A DNA stretch of 64,000 nucleotides from Bacteroidetes bacterium UBA6221. GTDB taxonomy: Bacteria > Bacteroidota > Bacteroidia > Chitinophagales > Chitinophagaceae. Position numbers and translations under genes: made by a program. The DNA lies in the NCBI GenBank assembly GCA_002421685.1, contig DISB01000016.1, positions 190,245-254,244 on the forward strand. Reading direction: 5' to 3'. Below are positions 1-7,327 of this stretch, in pieces. Under the pieces are notes generated by a model. The model ran no database searches. It had not been told where the DNA came from and saw only the letters and a program-made list of their open reading frames with translations. Every line of letters starts with the position of its first letter. The stretch's first letter is position 1.

Positions 1-925
1 TGACACCCCCGCCAGCGGGGGACAATGCACTTCCGAAACTGTCTGGACAGGTAGCGGGGGACAGTGTAATTTCACCGCGGGACAAGTGTTCCGTTTTGAT
101 GCCAGGATTTTCAGGTTGGATTTTTTCCTGTGCGAGCAAGACCCCTAAATCCCCAGGATGGGGACTTGTATGGTTGTTTTCGCCGCCCTGGCGGGACAAG
201 TGTTCTGAAATGATGCCAGAATTTTCGATTTGATTTTTTTCAGACGCGAGCAAACCCACCCCAACCCCTCCAGGGAGGGGAGTTTCTTGTTTTTGTTCCG
301 AAATGATGCCGGGATTTTGATTTTCAATTTGTGGCATCGAGCTCGTTCCTCGGTTGATGCCGGATTTTTCGATTTTATTTTTTCTGCGGCGGGGGAGCAT
401 GTAGATGCCGGGGGGTAGGTTGGGGTCTGGCGGGAGGTGGGGTTGGTCGCAGGGGCGGCCGTCAATGTAGATGTAGAACTGCGAGAAGAAGGGGTCGTTG
501 TAGTTGCGCATGCGGTTGCAGGCATCCTCCATTTTCGCATCTGTTTGTATGGCCTGCATGATGTCTCGCGGGCGGGGGTCTTCAAACAGCATGATGTACC
601 TGCCGCCGTCTTTTACAAAGCGGCCTACTTTCATCTGGCAGGTGGCTATCTGGGCCAGTATCTCACGCCGTTTCATCATACTGAGCAGGGGTGTTTTCTG
701 CCGCTCCACATGGTCGCGGTAGGCCTCGGCATAGGTGCGCTGCCGCATGTAGGCGGTTGCTTCCTCTATTTCGGCCGCTACTTCGGGATGATGCCGCAGT
801 ATGCGCTCGGCAGATTTGCGGGCTGTTTCGTCGTTGGTGCATTTGGGGTAGGCTGCACGATAGGCTTGTACTTTGTCGCCGTATTTTATCATCTTGATGA
901 TGAAGATTTGGTGTTGGGGTTTCAT
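1..925 (-). CDS. Terminase small subunit-like protein, 3' end beyond the window
   Basis: An open frame of about 308 codons runs from the ATG at 923-925 to the left edge with no stop. The first ~60 residues (starts MKPQHQIFIIKMIKYGDKVQ, then AYRAAYP and a later HHPEVAAEIEEA) have the helix-turn-helix layout of phage terminase small subunits: a short lead, an ATQA-like helix, then a series of helices. Residues ~60-165 stay helical and basic. From ~170 on the protein becomes low complexity: the phrase IENPGI / IISEHLSR recurs three to four times, separated by Pro/Gly stretches that are translated intergenic repeats. No large terminase or other phage gene lies nearby, so this is probably an orphan gene and not part of a prophage. 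CDS call is firm; function is inferred from the N-terminus only. Confidence 0.65.
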   Translation of the reverse strand, partial: MKPQHQIFIIKMIKYGDKVQAYRAAYPKCTNDETARKSAERILRHHPEVAAEIEEATAYMRQRTYAEAYRDHVERQKTPLLSMMKRREILAQIATCQMKVGRFVKDGGRYIMLFEDPRPRDIMQAIQTDAKMEDACNRMRNYNDPFFSQFYIYIDGRPCDQPHLPPDPNLPPGIYMLPRRRKNKIEKSGINRGTSSMPQIENQNPGIISEQKQETPLPGGVGVGLLASEKNQIENSGIISEHLSRQGGENNHTSPHPGDLGVLLAQEKIQPENPGIKTEHLSRGEITLSPATCPDSFGSALSPAGGGV

Positions 926-1159
926 GGTTATTTATGATTTTAGATTTGTGATTTAGGACTATTTAGGATTTGTGATTTAGGACTTTTGATTGTTTTTAGG
1001 GTTAGTAGCTAATCGCAACCCATGGGAATAAAACTGAACTGATTGCTTCTACTCAGCTTCCTTTACTTTCTTTTATTTCGTTCATTATGTCTTTTCATTT
1101 GTCTCAATGAGTCGCTACGCTAGTTGCTTCTCCAAAAGAAAGTAACAAAGAAAAAGAGC

Positions 1160-1187
1160 CCCGTCCCTTAAGCTTCAAAGGGACGGG
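1160..1187 (-). terminator. GC-rich hairpin with T-rich tail on the minus strand
   Basis: CCCGTCCCTT at 1160-1169 pairs with AAGGGACGGG at 1178-1187 around an 8-base loop. On the minus strand the stem is followed by GGCTCTTTTTCTTTG, which resembles an intrinsic terminator. No intact gene ends just upstream on that strand, so it may be a relic of a repeat and not an active site. Confidence 0.45.
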
Positions 1188-1464
1188 CCATTGCCCTGAT
1201 AGACTGTGGTTCTTCGGCTCTGCCGGGCTGCGAATGGCTAATGCCTTATTGTTTATACGGGCTTCCTGGCGTTGGGGTTTCATGGCTATTTATGATTTTA
1301 GATTTGTGATTGATGATTTATTTAGGATTTGGGATTTATTTAAGATTTGTGATTTAGGATTTATGATTGTTGGTTGTCTGAATCAGGATAAGCGGGATTT
1401 TAGGATTTACGGGATATTCATTGGTTTCAGCTTTTTACTACAATCCCGTACGAACAGGATTTCA

Positions 1465-1531
1465 GTAAATTCATTCAAATTTACTACAATCCCGAAATAG
1501 TCGGGACTTACGTAAATTCACTCGAATTTAC
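1465..1531. repeat. Pair of GTAAATT/AATTTAC hairpins around a TCCCGA hairpin
   Basis: GTAAATT at 1465-1471 pairs with AATTTAC at 1478-1484. A second related hairpin pairs GTAAATTC (1512-1519) with GAATTTAC (1524-1531). Between them TCCCGA (1490-1495) pairs with TCGGGA (1501-1506). The two outer units share about 22 of 24 bases, so this is a tandem copy of one hairpin. Confidence 0.6.
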
Positions 1532-1628
1532 TACAGCAAAAATACGTATAATAATACATATCTACAAATTTAATTGAAATTTGATTGATACGGTTGCAAC
1601 ACGGGAAGAGGTTGAAAGGGTGTTTACT

Positions 1629-1681
1629 GGGAGCGGACGCTCTCTTTTATCATGGGTCTGAGCGGGATGCTCGGACCAGTG
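1629..1681. repeat. Two-hairpin repeat, copy A
   Basis: Copy A carries GAGCGGACGCTC, a spacer TCTTTTATCATGGGTCT, GAGCGGGATGCTC, then GGACCAGTG. Both GAGC/GCTC blocks can form hairpins. Copies B and C lie at 3439-3491 and 3515-3566, on the other side of the rhomboid gene and in the same orientation. On the complementary strand each copy begins with CACTGG followed by the hairpin. Confidence 0.8.
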
Positions 1682-1787
1682 CGGGAACTTGTTGGAGAAG
1701 AACACCAACAAGGACAAAAGAAGGCAAAAGACCTGGACCATTAAGGGAAACAGAATAAATGCTATTTTAGCATTCCCAGTATTTCAA

Positions 1788-3374
1788 ATGAAAGAATACC
1801 TTGTCAAAATAAAACATATAGTACCTATATACCTGTTAGTTGCCTGCAGCACCATTACCATGCTGCTGGCATTACGGTGGGGACTTTCTATTTCTACAGG
1901 CATTATTGATATAAGGGAGGAAAATTGGGAGTTATTAATACCCATGATATTAAGCATAATCGTGGTTATTATATGGATAAGGCCCAGATTCTGAATACTG
2001 AAGCCACATAAAAGTGGTAAATCATGGGGTGACTTTTTCATTGTCATTTCGTGGATAAGTATCATGGCTGCTGCAGCCGTATCTCAAATGTATTTGTCAA
2101 CGTCAACAGGCAAGTTATTACGGCTTGACAGTATTAATCAGATAGCTGACCATGAGCCCGTACGTTACTACCAGGTGGACAATTTTTCCGTGCTTAGCGA
2201 ATATCCCAAAACTTATTTTACATCGTATACAACAGGAAAACGTAGCAGTACCCTTAATCACGACTTATATGTAGCAGTGCCTATCATAGCATTCACCAAT
2301 AATATTGCCAAAGACACTCCGCTGATTGTCTTTAACCAAGTACCATTGTATTGGTATGGAATCAGGTATACATACAGTATAAGAGACAGAGCAACCTACA
2401 AAGAGAAAGAAAAAGCGCGCCAGGAATTTATTGACAATTCTGATGCCAGTTATCGGAATCATGTATTTAACGACCATAATTATTTTGAAAGGCTACCGAA
2501 ATCGACAACGCGATTAAGATATTTAAACGCAATTCTGCAGGATTTGGAGGGTGTACCTGAAGATTCAATTGTTATACTTGAGCCAAGATATGAGCCTTTT
2601 GAAGAAAGGAGCGGCAGTAAATTTTTCTGGATATTCGGGTGGCCAGGTATAGGGTTAATAATAATGATGAGCATGCTGGCTATCCCTGATTTAGACAAAA
2701 GAGAATTTTTAAGGCAGAAAGCAGGCATTAAGCCTGAAAAGGACAATGTAGTTGAAGCGTTAAAATACCTGGTTCCTGCAAAAGAACATTGGGGCACTTC
2801 AGTTATACTTGATATAAACCTGGTTGTATTTATCATCATGTTCCTGAATGATGTAGACCTGCTGAGCCCGGCAACCGGGGATTTGGCAAAATGGGGCGGA
2901 AATATATCATCATTAACCCCCACACAGCCATGGAGACTGCTAACAAATATTTTTGTTCATAGCGGTGTCATGCACCTGGCTCTGAATATTGCCGGGCTTG
3001 TAATAGGCTCGTATTTCGTAGAACGTATTTATGGCAGATGGCGTTACCTTGTGTTGTACCTGTTATCAGGTTTGTCCGGAAGCCTGCTTAGCCTTTGGTG
3101 GCACGAGTACGTGAATGTGGTAAGCGTGGGCGCTTCAGGTGCCATATTCGGATTGTTCGGTGCCGTACTCGCGTTGCTGGCAACTAATGCTTTCCCAAAA
3201 ACAAGCAGGAAAAGTATATTCATTTTTACAGCCTTGTATGCAATTGTAAGCCTGATAGCGGGATTGATGGGAGGTCTAGATAACGCCGCGCATATAGGGG
3301 GGCTGACAGGTGGCGCCATTGTTGGTTTTGTACTGTACCGTTTAAAAGGACGAGCGGCTGAAGGGGAATATTAG
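1788..3374 (+). pseudogene. Rhomboid family membrane protease gene interrupted by an in-frame TGA
   Basis: The reading frame starting at the ATG at 1788 (MKEYLVKIKHIVPIYLLV) runs to a TGA at 1992-1994 and then continues in the same frame with no further stop to 3374. Residues on both sides fit one protein: RPRF, stop, then ILKPHKSGKSWGDFF, leading into a second membrane segment. Changing TGA to CGA would restore arginine. The whole would be about 528 residues, with extra membrane segments before the rhomboid core. I infer a single nonsense mutation (C to T) or, less likely, readthrough or a sequencing error. The gene sits between copies of a two-hairpin repeat. Confidence 0.75.
2064..3374 (+). 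CDS. Rhomboid protease, catalytic part downstream of the stop
   Basis: This is the open part after the TGA, 436 codons from an internal ATG that may or may not be used. It carries the rhomboid core: membrane helices in the last ~190 residues, the motif RLLTNIFVHSGVMHLALN, the nucleophile in GASG (Ser358 of this frame) and the catalytic His in AAHIGG (His410). Rhomboids cleave transmembrane substrates inside the inner membrane. The stretch at residues ~1-180 lies before the core and I do not recognise it as a named domain. If translation restarts here, the protein would lack its first membrane segments. Confidence 0.7.
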   Translation: MAAAAVSQMYLSTSTGKLLRLDSINQIADHEPVRYYQVDNFSVLSEYPKTYFTSYTTGKRSSTLNHDLYVAVPIIAFTNNIAKDTPLIVFNQVPLYWYGIRYTYSIRDRATYKEKEKARQEFIDNSDASYRNHVFNDHNYFERLPKSTTRLRYLNAILQDLEGVPEDSIVILEPRYEPFEERSGSKFFWIFGWPGIGLIIMMSMLAIPDLDKREFLRQKAGIKPEKDNVVEALKYLVPAKEHWGTSVILDINLVVFIIMFLNDVDLLSPATGDLAKWGGNISSLTPTQPWRLLTNIFVHSGVMHLALNIAGLVIGSYFVERIYGRWRYLVLYLLSGLSGSLLSLWWHEYVNVVSVGASGAIFGLFGAVLALLATNAFPKTSRKSIFIFTALYAIVSLIAGLMGGLDNAAHIGGLTGGAIVGFVLYRLKGRAAEGEY

Positions 3375-3420
3375 GTCTGTATATGTTTACACCCCTTTTT
3401 GATTGGTGCGGTCGCAAGGC

Positions 3421-3570
3421 GGACCAAAGGAGCGTTTCGGGAGCGGACGCTCTCTTTTATCATGGGTCTGAGTGGGATGCTCAGGCCAGTGTGGGGGACC
3501 AAAGGGGCGTTTTTGGAGCGGACGCTCTCTTTTATCATGGGTCTGAGCGGGATGCTCGGACCAGTGTGGG
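3421..3570. repeat. Tandem 75-bp units holding copies B and C of the two-hairpin repeat
   Basis: Two consecutive 75-base units (3421-3495 and 3496-3570) each begin GGACCAAAGG and end CCAGTGTGGG. Each contains the two-hairpin element. In copy B the second hairpin reads GAGTGGGATGCTC: the change keeps pairing by a T-G wobble, which suggests that the structure matters or is recent. The first 20 bases of each unit are absent from copy A at 1629-1681. Confidence 0.85.
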
Positions 3571-3651
3571 GCCTTTTAAAAAAATCAACAACCTAAATTC
3601 AGATTTGACAACTTGAAAATTGTCAAATCTCTATGTAGATTTAAACATACT

Positions 3652-3855
3652 ATGAAAAATACGCCCTGGATAAAATTGTGGCTTGCTATCAACATTCTAT
3701 TGTTGTTGTTTGTCGCATACAGTCTGTTCGGCCCGGAAGAACCGACAAATGTTGCCCGCGTAATTACCGTAGCAGTATACCTTTCCAACCTATTATTTGG
3801 AACCTATAGTTTAGGGATGTTCAGGAAAGGGGTGTTTAAGAACGAGAAGTATTAA
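3652..3855 (+). CDS. Small hydrophobic membrane protein, unknown function
   Basis: 67 residues starting MKNTPWIKLWLAINILLLLF. Two predicted membrane helices (about 7-26 and 38-56) are separated by a short charged loop containing FGPEEP, and the C-terminus is basic (GMFRKGVFKNEKY). I chose the ATG at 3652 because the longer frame from 3613 adds a poor, charged lead. It begins ~80 bases after the repeat block and lies 10 bases upstream of the next gene, so the two may be co-transcribed. I do not recognise a family. Confidence 0.6.
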   Translation: MKNTPWIKLWLAINILLLLFVAYSLFGPEEPTNVARVITVAVYLSNLLFGTYSLGMFRKGVFKNEKY

Positions 3856-3865
3856 TACCTGGCTC

Positions 3866-4237
3866 ATGCAACGCAAACTTGTGTATGTCGAGTTAAAAAG
3901 CGGCTATGATGACAATGGCCCTGCATGGATTGGTTATGGATTAGTCAACCGAACAGGTAAAACTATTTATTTTAACGGTACCGCACTACAGAAAGGCAAT
4001 GGTGTAAGCGGGAATTATTTTTCAGGAGAAGATGAATATTGGGTAACAGGCATCAAGAAAAATGCAGAACATCGCTACCCATGGGGCAATGGGAAAATAC
4101 AGATAGATAAAGATGCAATTGCAGAGTATAAAGAACTCACTGGATTAAAAGAGCTGCTTAAAAGTAAATATGAGATAGTTCAACTAGACAACACTACTCA
4201 TGCCGAATATCATGAACGGCAGAATGAAAAGTTGTGA
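3866..4237 (+). CDS. Conserved-looking soluble protein, unknown function
   Basis: 123 residues, starting MQRKLVYVELKSGYDDNGPA. It has no signal peptide or membrane segment. The body looks like a small beta-rich domain (WIGYGLVNRTGKTIYFNG, later EDEYWVTGIKKN) with a Lys/Glu-rich helical end. The pattern resembles short proteins that I associate with other Bacteroidota, but I cannot name a domain. It follows the small membrane protein gene by 10 bases and converges on the next gene with a 20-base gap. Confidence 0.7.
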   Translation: MQRKLVYVELKSGYDDNGPAWIGYGLVNRTGKTIYFNGTALQKGNGVSGNYFSGEDEYWVTGIKKNAEHRYPWGNGKIQIDKDAIAEYKELTGLKELLKSKYEIVQLDNTTHAEYHERQNEKL

Positions 4238-4257
4238 GCATACATAAAAAATGGCCT

Positions 4258-4743
4258 TTATACAAACAAGCCCCATTCGTCTTCACACTCATCTTTTTGA
4301 AAGGTATTCACCCATTCGATGAACAGTAGTCTGAAATTGTCTATCTCATTTCTTGTTACACGAATGTGCCCTTCGTCAATTATATCATCTTCGATAAACA
4401 GCAACAGGGATGAATAAATACCCATTGCCAACTCTCGGACAACAGCGGCATTACCCATACGAATGATATATATGCCTCCCGCTTCGGAACTGATGATCTT
4501 GGCTCCTATAAGATAGGCATCCTGCAACACCTGGGCGGCGGTATAGCTATGAAAGCCATCATCGCCCTCGGCAATGGTGCTTAACAGGCCCTTGAGCACA
4601 AAGACGATTTCCCGCCATTTCTCATACAGGGCTTTGCAGGCATGGTAAGTAGCGTTAGGTTTCCACTCTTCGCCTTCCATATCTTCGTTATAGAAACGTT
4701 CATCGACCCATTCCGGCAGGTCTGAAAAATTATCGGCATTCAT
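4258..4743 (-). CDS. Acidic helical protein, unknown function
   Basis: 161 residues from the ATG at 4741-4743 (MNADNFSDLPEWVDERFYNE). A longer frame reaching 4845 adds a lead that looks non-coding, so I prefer the internal start. The protein is acidic and almost wholly helical, with no signal peptide. Phrases such as YEKWREIVFVLKGLLSTIAEG and SSEAGGIYIIRMGNAAVVREL suggest a helical bundle. I do not recognise a catalytic motif. The 188 bases between it and folD contain an AT-rich run of TTACCC-like repeats. Confidence 0.7.
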   Translation of the reverse strand: MNADNFSDLPEWVDERFYNEDMEGEEWKPNATYHACKALYEKWREIVFVLKGLLSTIAEGDDGFHSYTAAQVLQDAYLIGAKIISSEAGGIYIIRMGNAAVVRELAMGIYSSLLLFIEDDIIDEGHIRVTRNEIDNFRLLFIEWVNTFQKDECEDEWGLFV

Positions 4744-4931
4744 AAGGGTAAAATTACGGACTAAACGAGATTGGACGATTTGCCCAGGCAGGTGCAACGT
4801 GAGATGGCGGATCACGGTTCCCGCACGAGCGGGACAGGCAGCCATAACAGGTAGGCTTATTATCTTTTAACTTATTACCCTATTTACCCAATTACCCTTT
4901 TAACTTTTCCCTTAAAACCCTATTTTGCGGT

Positions 4932-5807
4932 ATGCAACTCTTAGACGGTAAGGCGGTATCCGCCCATATAAAAGAACAGATAAAGAAAGATACCGCGGCC
5001 CATATAGCGGCGGGCGGCAAGCAACCCCACCTGGCGGCTATCATAGTGGGCAACAATCCCGCCAGCGAGGCTTATGTAGCCAGCAAGATAAAAACCTGCG
5101 GCGAGCTGGGCTTTGGCTCTACGCTGCTGCGTTTTGACGAAAGCGTCACAGAGGCGCAACTGCTGGACGAAATAAAAAAACTGAACGCCGACAAAAATAT
5201 AGACGGCATACTGGTGCAACTGCCCCTGCCCAAACATATATCGGACGATGAGGTGATCAACACCATAGACCCGGGTAAGGACGTGGACGGGTTCCACCCC
5301 GTATCGCAGGGCAAGCTGGTGCTGGGGCAAAAGTCGTACCTGCCGGCCACGCCCTACGGTATGCTGCTGATGCTGAAGCATTATAACATAGACACTACGG
5401 GCATGCACTGCGTGGTGGTGGGCCGCAGCAATATAGTGGGCACGCCCATGACGCTGCTGATGAGCCGCAACGCCAACCCCGGCAACTGTACGGTGACCAT
5501 CTGCCACAGCAAAACGCGTAACCTGAAAGAGATGTGCCTGCAGGCCGATATCATAGTGGCTGCCATAGGCCGCCCGCAGTATATTACTGCTGATATGGTG
5601 AAGGAAGGCGCCATAGTGCTGGATGTAGGCATCAACCGTATAGACGACCCCACTAAGAAAAGCGGCAGCCGGCTGGTGGGCGATGTGGACTTTGACAATG
5701 TGGCGCCCAAGTGCAGCTACATTACCCCCGTGCCCGGCGGCGTGGGCCTGATGACCATTTGCGGGCTGATGATGAATACTTTGGAAGCTGCGCGGGAACA
5801 TTCGTAA
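4932..5807 (+). CDS. folD: Methylenetetrahydrofolate dehydrogenase / cyclohydrolase FolD
   Basis: A 291-residue cytosolic enzyme of one-carbon metabolism. It oxidises 5,10-methylene-THF with NADP and hydrolyses the methenyl product to 10-formyl-THF. The catalytic YxxxK is Y48-K52 (EAYVASKIKTC). DGILVQLPLP, the nucleotide-binding GRSNIVGTP and the family C-terminal motif PVPGGVGLMT are all present. Length matches the family (~285-300). It is followed after 11 bases by queE, whose probable promoter box overlaps the folD stop codon. Confidence 0.97.
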   Translation: MQLLDGKAVSAHIKEQIKKDTAAHIAAGGKQPHLAAIIVGNNPASEAYVASKIKTCGELGFGSTLLRFDESVTEAQLLDEIKKLNADKNIDGILVQLPLPKHISDDEVINTIDPGKDVDGFHPVSQGKLVLGQKSYLPATPYGMLLMLKHYNIDTTGMHCVVVGRSNIVGTPMTLLMSRNANPGNCTVTICHSKTRNLKEMCLQADIIVAAIGRPQYITADMVKEGAIVLDVGINRIDDPTKKSGSRLVGDVDFDNVAPKCSYITPVPGGVGLMTICGLMMNTLEAAREHS

Positions 5808-5818
5808 CTTTGCGCCCA

Positions 5819-6439
5819 TTGGCAATTACAGACGTACATATTACTGCTTACCCGGTAATGGAGCATTTCTACACCCTGCAGGGTGAGGGGCAGCACAGCG
5901 GGCGGGCTTCTTATTTCATCCGCCTGGGCGGCTGCGACGTGGGCTGCGTATGGTGCGACGTGAAGGATAGCTGGGATGCGGGTAAGCACCCCGTGATGCA
6001 TGTGGACCAGATAGTGGCTGCGGCCATGCAACACCCGGCCCGGCTGGCGGTGGTCACCGGCGGTGAACCTGCCATGTACGAGCTGACGGCACTCTGCAAT
6101 GCCCTGCATGCTGCCGGCTTTACCGTACATATAGAAACTTCGGGGGCCTACCCTATTGTTGGCGATATTGACTGGGTGACGCTGTCGCCCAAGAAATTCA
6201 AGCCGCCGGTGCAGGAAGCGCTGGACAAGGCCGATGAACTGAAGGTGGTGGTGTACCATAAGTCGGACTTTGCCTGGGCGGAAGAACATGCCGCCAAAGT
6301 GCCTGCAAGTTGCAAGCTATACCTGCAGCCCGAGTGGAGCAAGAAGGACAACATCACCCCGCTGGTGATAGACTATATACTGGCGCACCCGCAGTGGGCG
6401 CTGTCTCTGCAAACACATAAATACATCAACATACCATAA
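5819..6439 (+). CDS. queE: 7-carboxy-7-deazaguanine synthase QueE (radical SAM)
   Basis: 206 residues from a TTG at 5819. It converts 6-carboxytetrahydropterin to 7-carboxy-7-deazaguanine in the preQ0/queuosine pathway. The iron-sulfur cluster motif is CDVGCVWC (C39, C43, C46), the compact CxxxCxxC form, followed by DVKDSW and the radical SAM TGGEP motif. I reject the longer frame from 5711 because it overlaps folD in another frame. TTG gives the short lead before VMEHFYTLQGEG expected of this family; an ATG at 5858 is the alternative. TAACTTTGC at 5805-5813 looks like a -7 box. uppP follows after 2 bases. No other queuosine genes are nearby. Confidence 0.9.
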   Translation: MAITDVHITAYPVMEHFYTLQGEGQHSGRASYFIRLGGCDVGCVWCDVKDSWDAGKHPVMHVDQIVAAAMQHPARLAVVTGGEPAMYELTALCNALHAAGFTVHIETSGAYPIVGDIDWVTLSPKKFKPPVQEALDKADELKVVVYHKSDFAWAEEHAAKVPASCKLYLQPEWSKKDNITPLVIDYILAHPQWALSLQTHKYINIP

Positions 6440-6441
6440 GC

Positions 6442-7254
6442 ATGACCTGGATAGAAGCCATTATACTCGGCATAGTAGAAGGAATAACGGAATACCTGCC
6501 TGTATCATCTACCGGGCATATGATACTCACCAGCTACCTGATGGGCATTGAGGACGATGCCTTTACCAAGATGTTTGAGATATGCGTACAACTGGGCGCC
6601 ATACTGTCGGTGGTAGTGCTGTACTGGAAAAAGTTTTTTGATAAAAGCAGACTGAATTTTTACCTGAAGTTGTTTGTGGCGGTGATACCTGCGTTGGCGT
6701 TGGGCTTCCTGTTCAACGATGCGATAGAAGAACTGCTGGAAAGCCCGATGGTGGTTTCGGCCATGCTTATTGTCGGCGGTGTCATATTGCTCTTTATCGA
6801 CAAGGCCTTCAAAAACCCCACGGTTGTAAAAGAGGAGGACATTACCCTGAAGCGGGGCTTTATGATAGGCCTGTGGCAATGCCTGGCCATGATACCGGGC
6901 GTGAGCCGCAGCGCGGCATCTATCATAGGTGGTATGCAGCAAAAGCTGACACGCAGCGTAGCGGCAGAGTTCTCCTTCTTCCTGGCGGTGCCTACTATGG
7001 CGGCGGCAACGGGCTATTCTATGGTATTGAAGAACTGGGATGTGAACGGCACCGAAATGAAAGGCTACGAACTGATGACCCTGAACAGTGATAACCTGCT
7101 CAACTTCGGCATAGGCACGGTAGTGTCCTTTATAGTGGCTATGATAGCCATTAAGACATTCATCACCTACCTGCAAAAGCACGGTTTTAAGATGTTCGGT
7201 TATTACCGCATCATAGCCGGTATCATTATGCTGTTTGTATTAGGGCTGAAATAG
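6442..7254 (+). CDS. uppP: Undecaprenyl-diphosphate phosphatase UppP (BacA)
   Basis: A 270-residue integral membrane enzyme that dephosphorylates undecaprenyl pyrophosphate to recycle the lipid carrier for peptidoglycan and other surface polymers; it also confers bacitracin tolerance. Both signature regions are present: GIVEGITEYLPVSSTGH near residues 10-26 and PGVSRSAAS near 152-160 with the catalytic Arg156. About eight membrane segments. It begins 2 bases after the queE stop, so the two are almost certainly co-transcribed. Confidence 0.97.
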   Translation: MTWIEAIILGIVEGITEYLPVSSTGHMILTSYLMGIEDDAFTKMFEICVQLGAILSVVVLYWKKFFDKSRLNFYLKLFVAVIPALALGFLFNDAIEELLESPMVVSAMLIVGGVILLFIDKAFKNPTVVKEEDITLKRGFMIGLWQCLAMIPGVSRSAASIIGGMQQKLTRSVAAEFSFFLAVPTMAAATGYSMVLKNWDVNGTEMKGYELMTLNSDNLLNFGIGTVVSFIVAMIAIKTFITYLQKHGFKMFGYYRIIAGIIMLFVLGLK

Positions 7255-7264
7255 TTCCGCCCCC

Positions 7265-7299
7265 AAAAAAAAAGAGCATCCCGCCGGTGGCTGAATGCT
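7265..7299 (-). terminator. Intrinsic terminator for the beta-propeller lipoprotein gene
   Basis: On the minus strand AGCAT pairs with ATGCT (plus-strand 7295-7299 and 7275-7279), with an inner GCC/GGC pairing, followed by nine T. It lies 29 bases beyond the stop of the gene ending at 7328. Confidence 0.75.
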
Positions 7300-7327
7300 T
7301 CTTCGTATATAAAGTGTTGAGTGCCGG

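Larger units (their letters stand above)
926..1787. repeat. Gene-free repeat array between the terminase-like gene and the rhomboid gene
   Basis: About 860 bases hold no convincing gene. They contain AT-rich degenerate runs built on GATTTGTGATTTAGGATTT (about 935-1000 and 1300-1375), a direct repeat of the start of the neighbouring gene (913-953 against 1271-1311), a GC-rich hairpin at 1160-1187, three small hairpins at 1465-1531 and one copy of a two-hairpin element at 1629-1681. Base composition swings sharply along it. Confidence 0.8.

Noticed and set aside
437..937. 166-codon plus-strand frame
   Set aside because: Antisense in the same register as the terminase-like gene, which has a recognisable N-terminus; the plus frame reads as a Gly/Val/Tyr-rich shadow.
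1160..1531. CRISPR array
   Set aside because: Repeats are hairpins of different sequences with no regular spacer length or constant direct repeat.
1..3600. Prophage
   Set aside because: Only a terminase-small-subunit-like gene is seen; no large terminase, portal, capsid or integrase nearby.
5711..5818. Longer start for queE
   Set aside because: Would overlap folD in another frame and encode an Arg-rich lead unlike the family.
4941..5825. 294-codon minus-strand frame opposite folD
   Set aside because: His/Ala-rich shadow of folD with no family resemblance.
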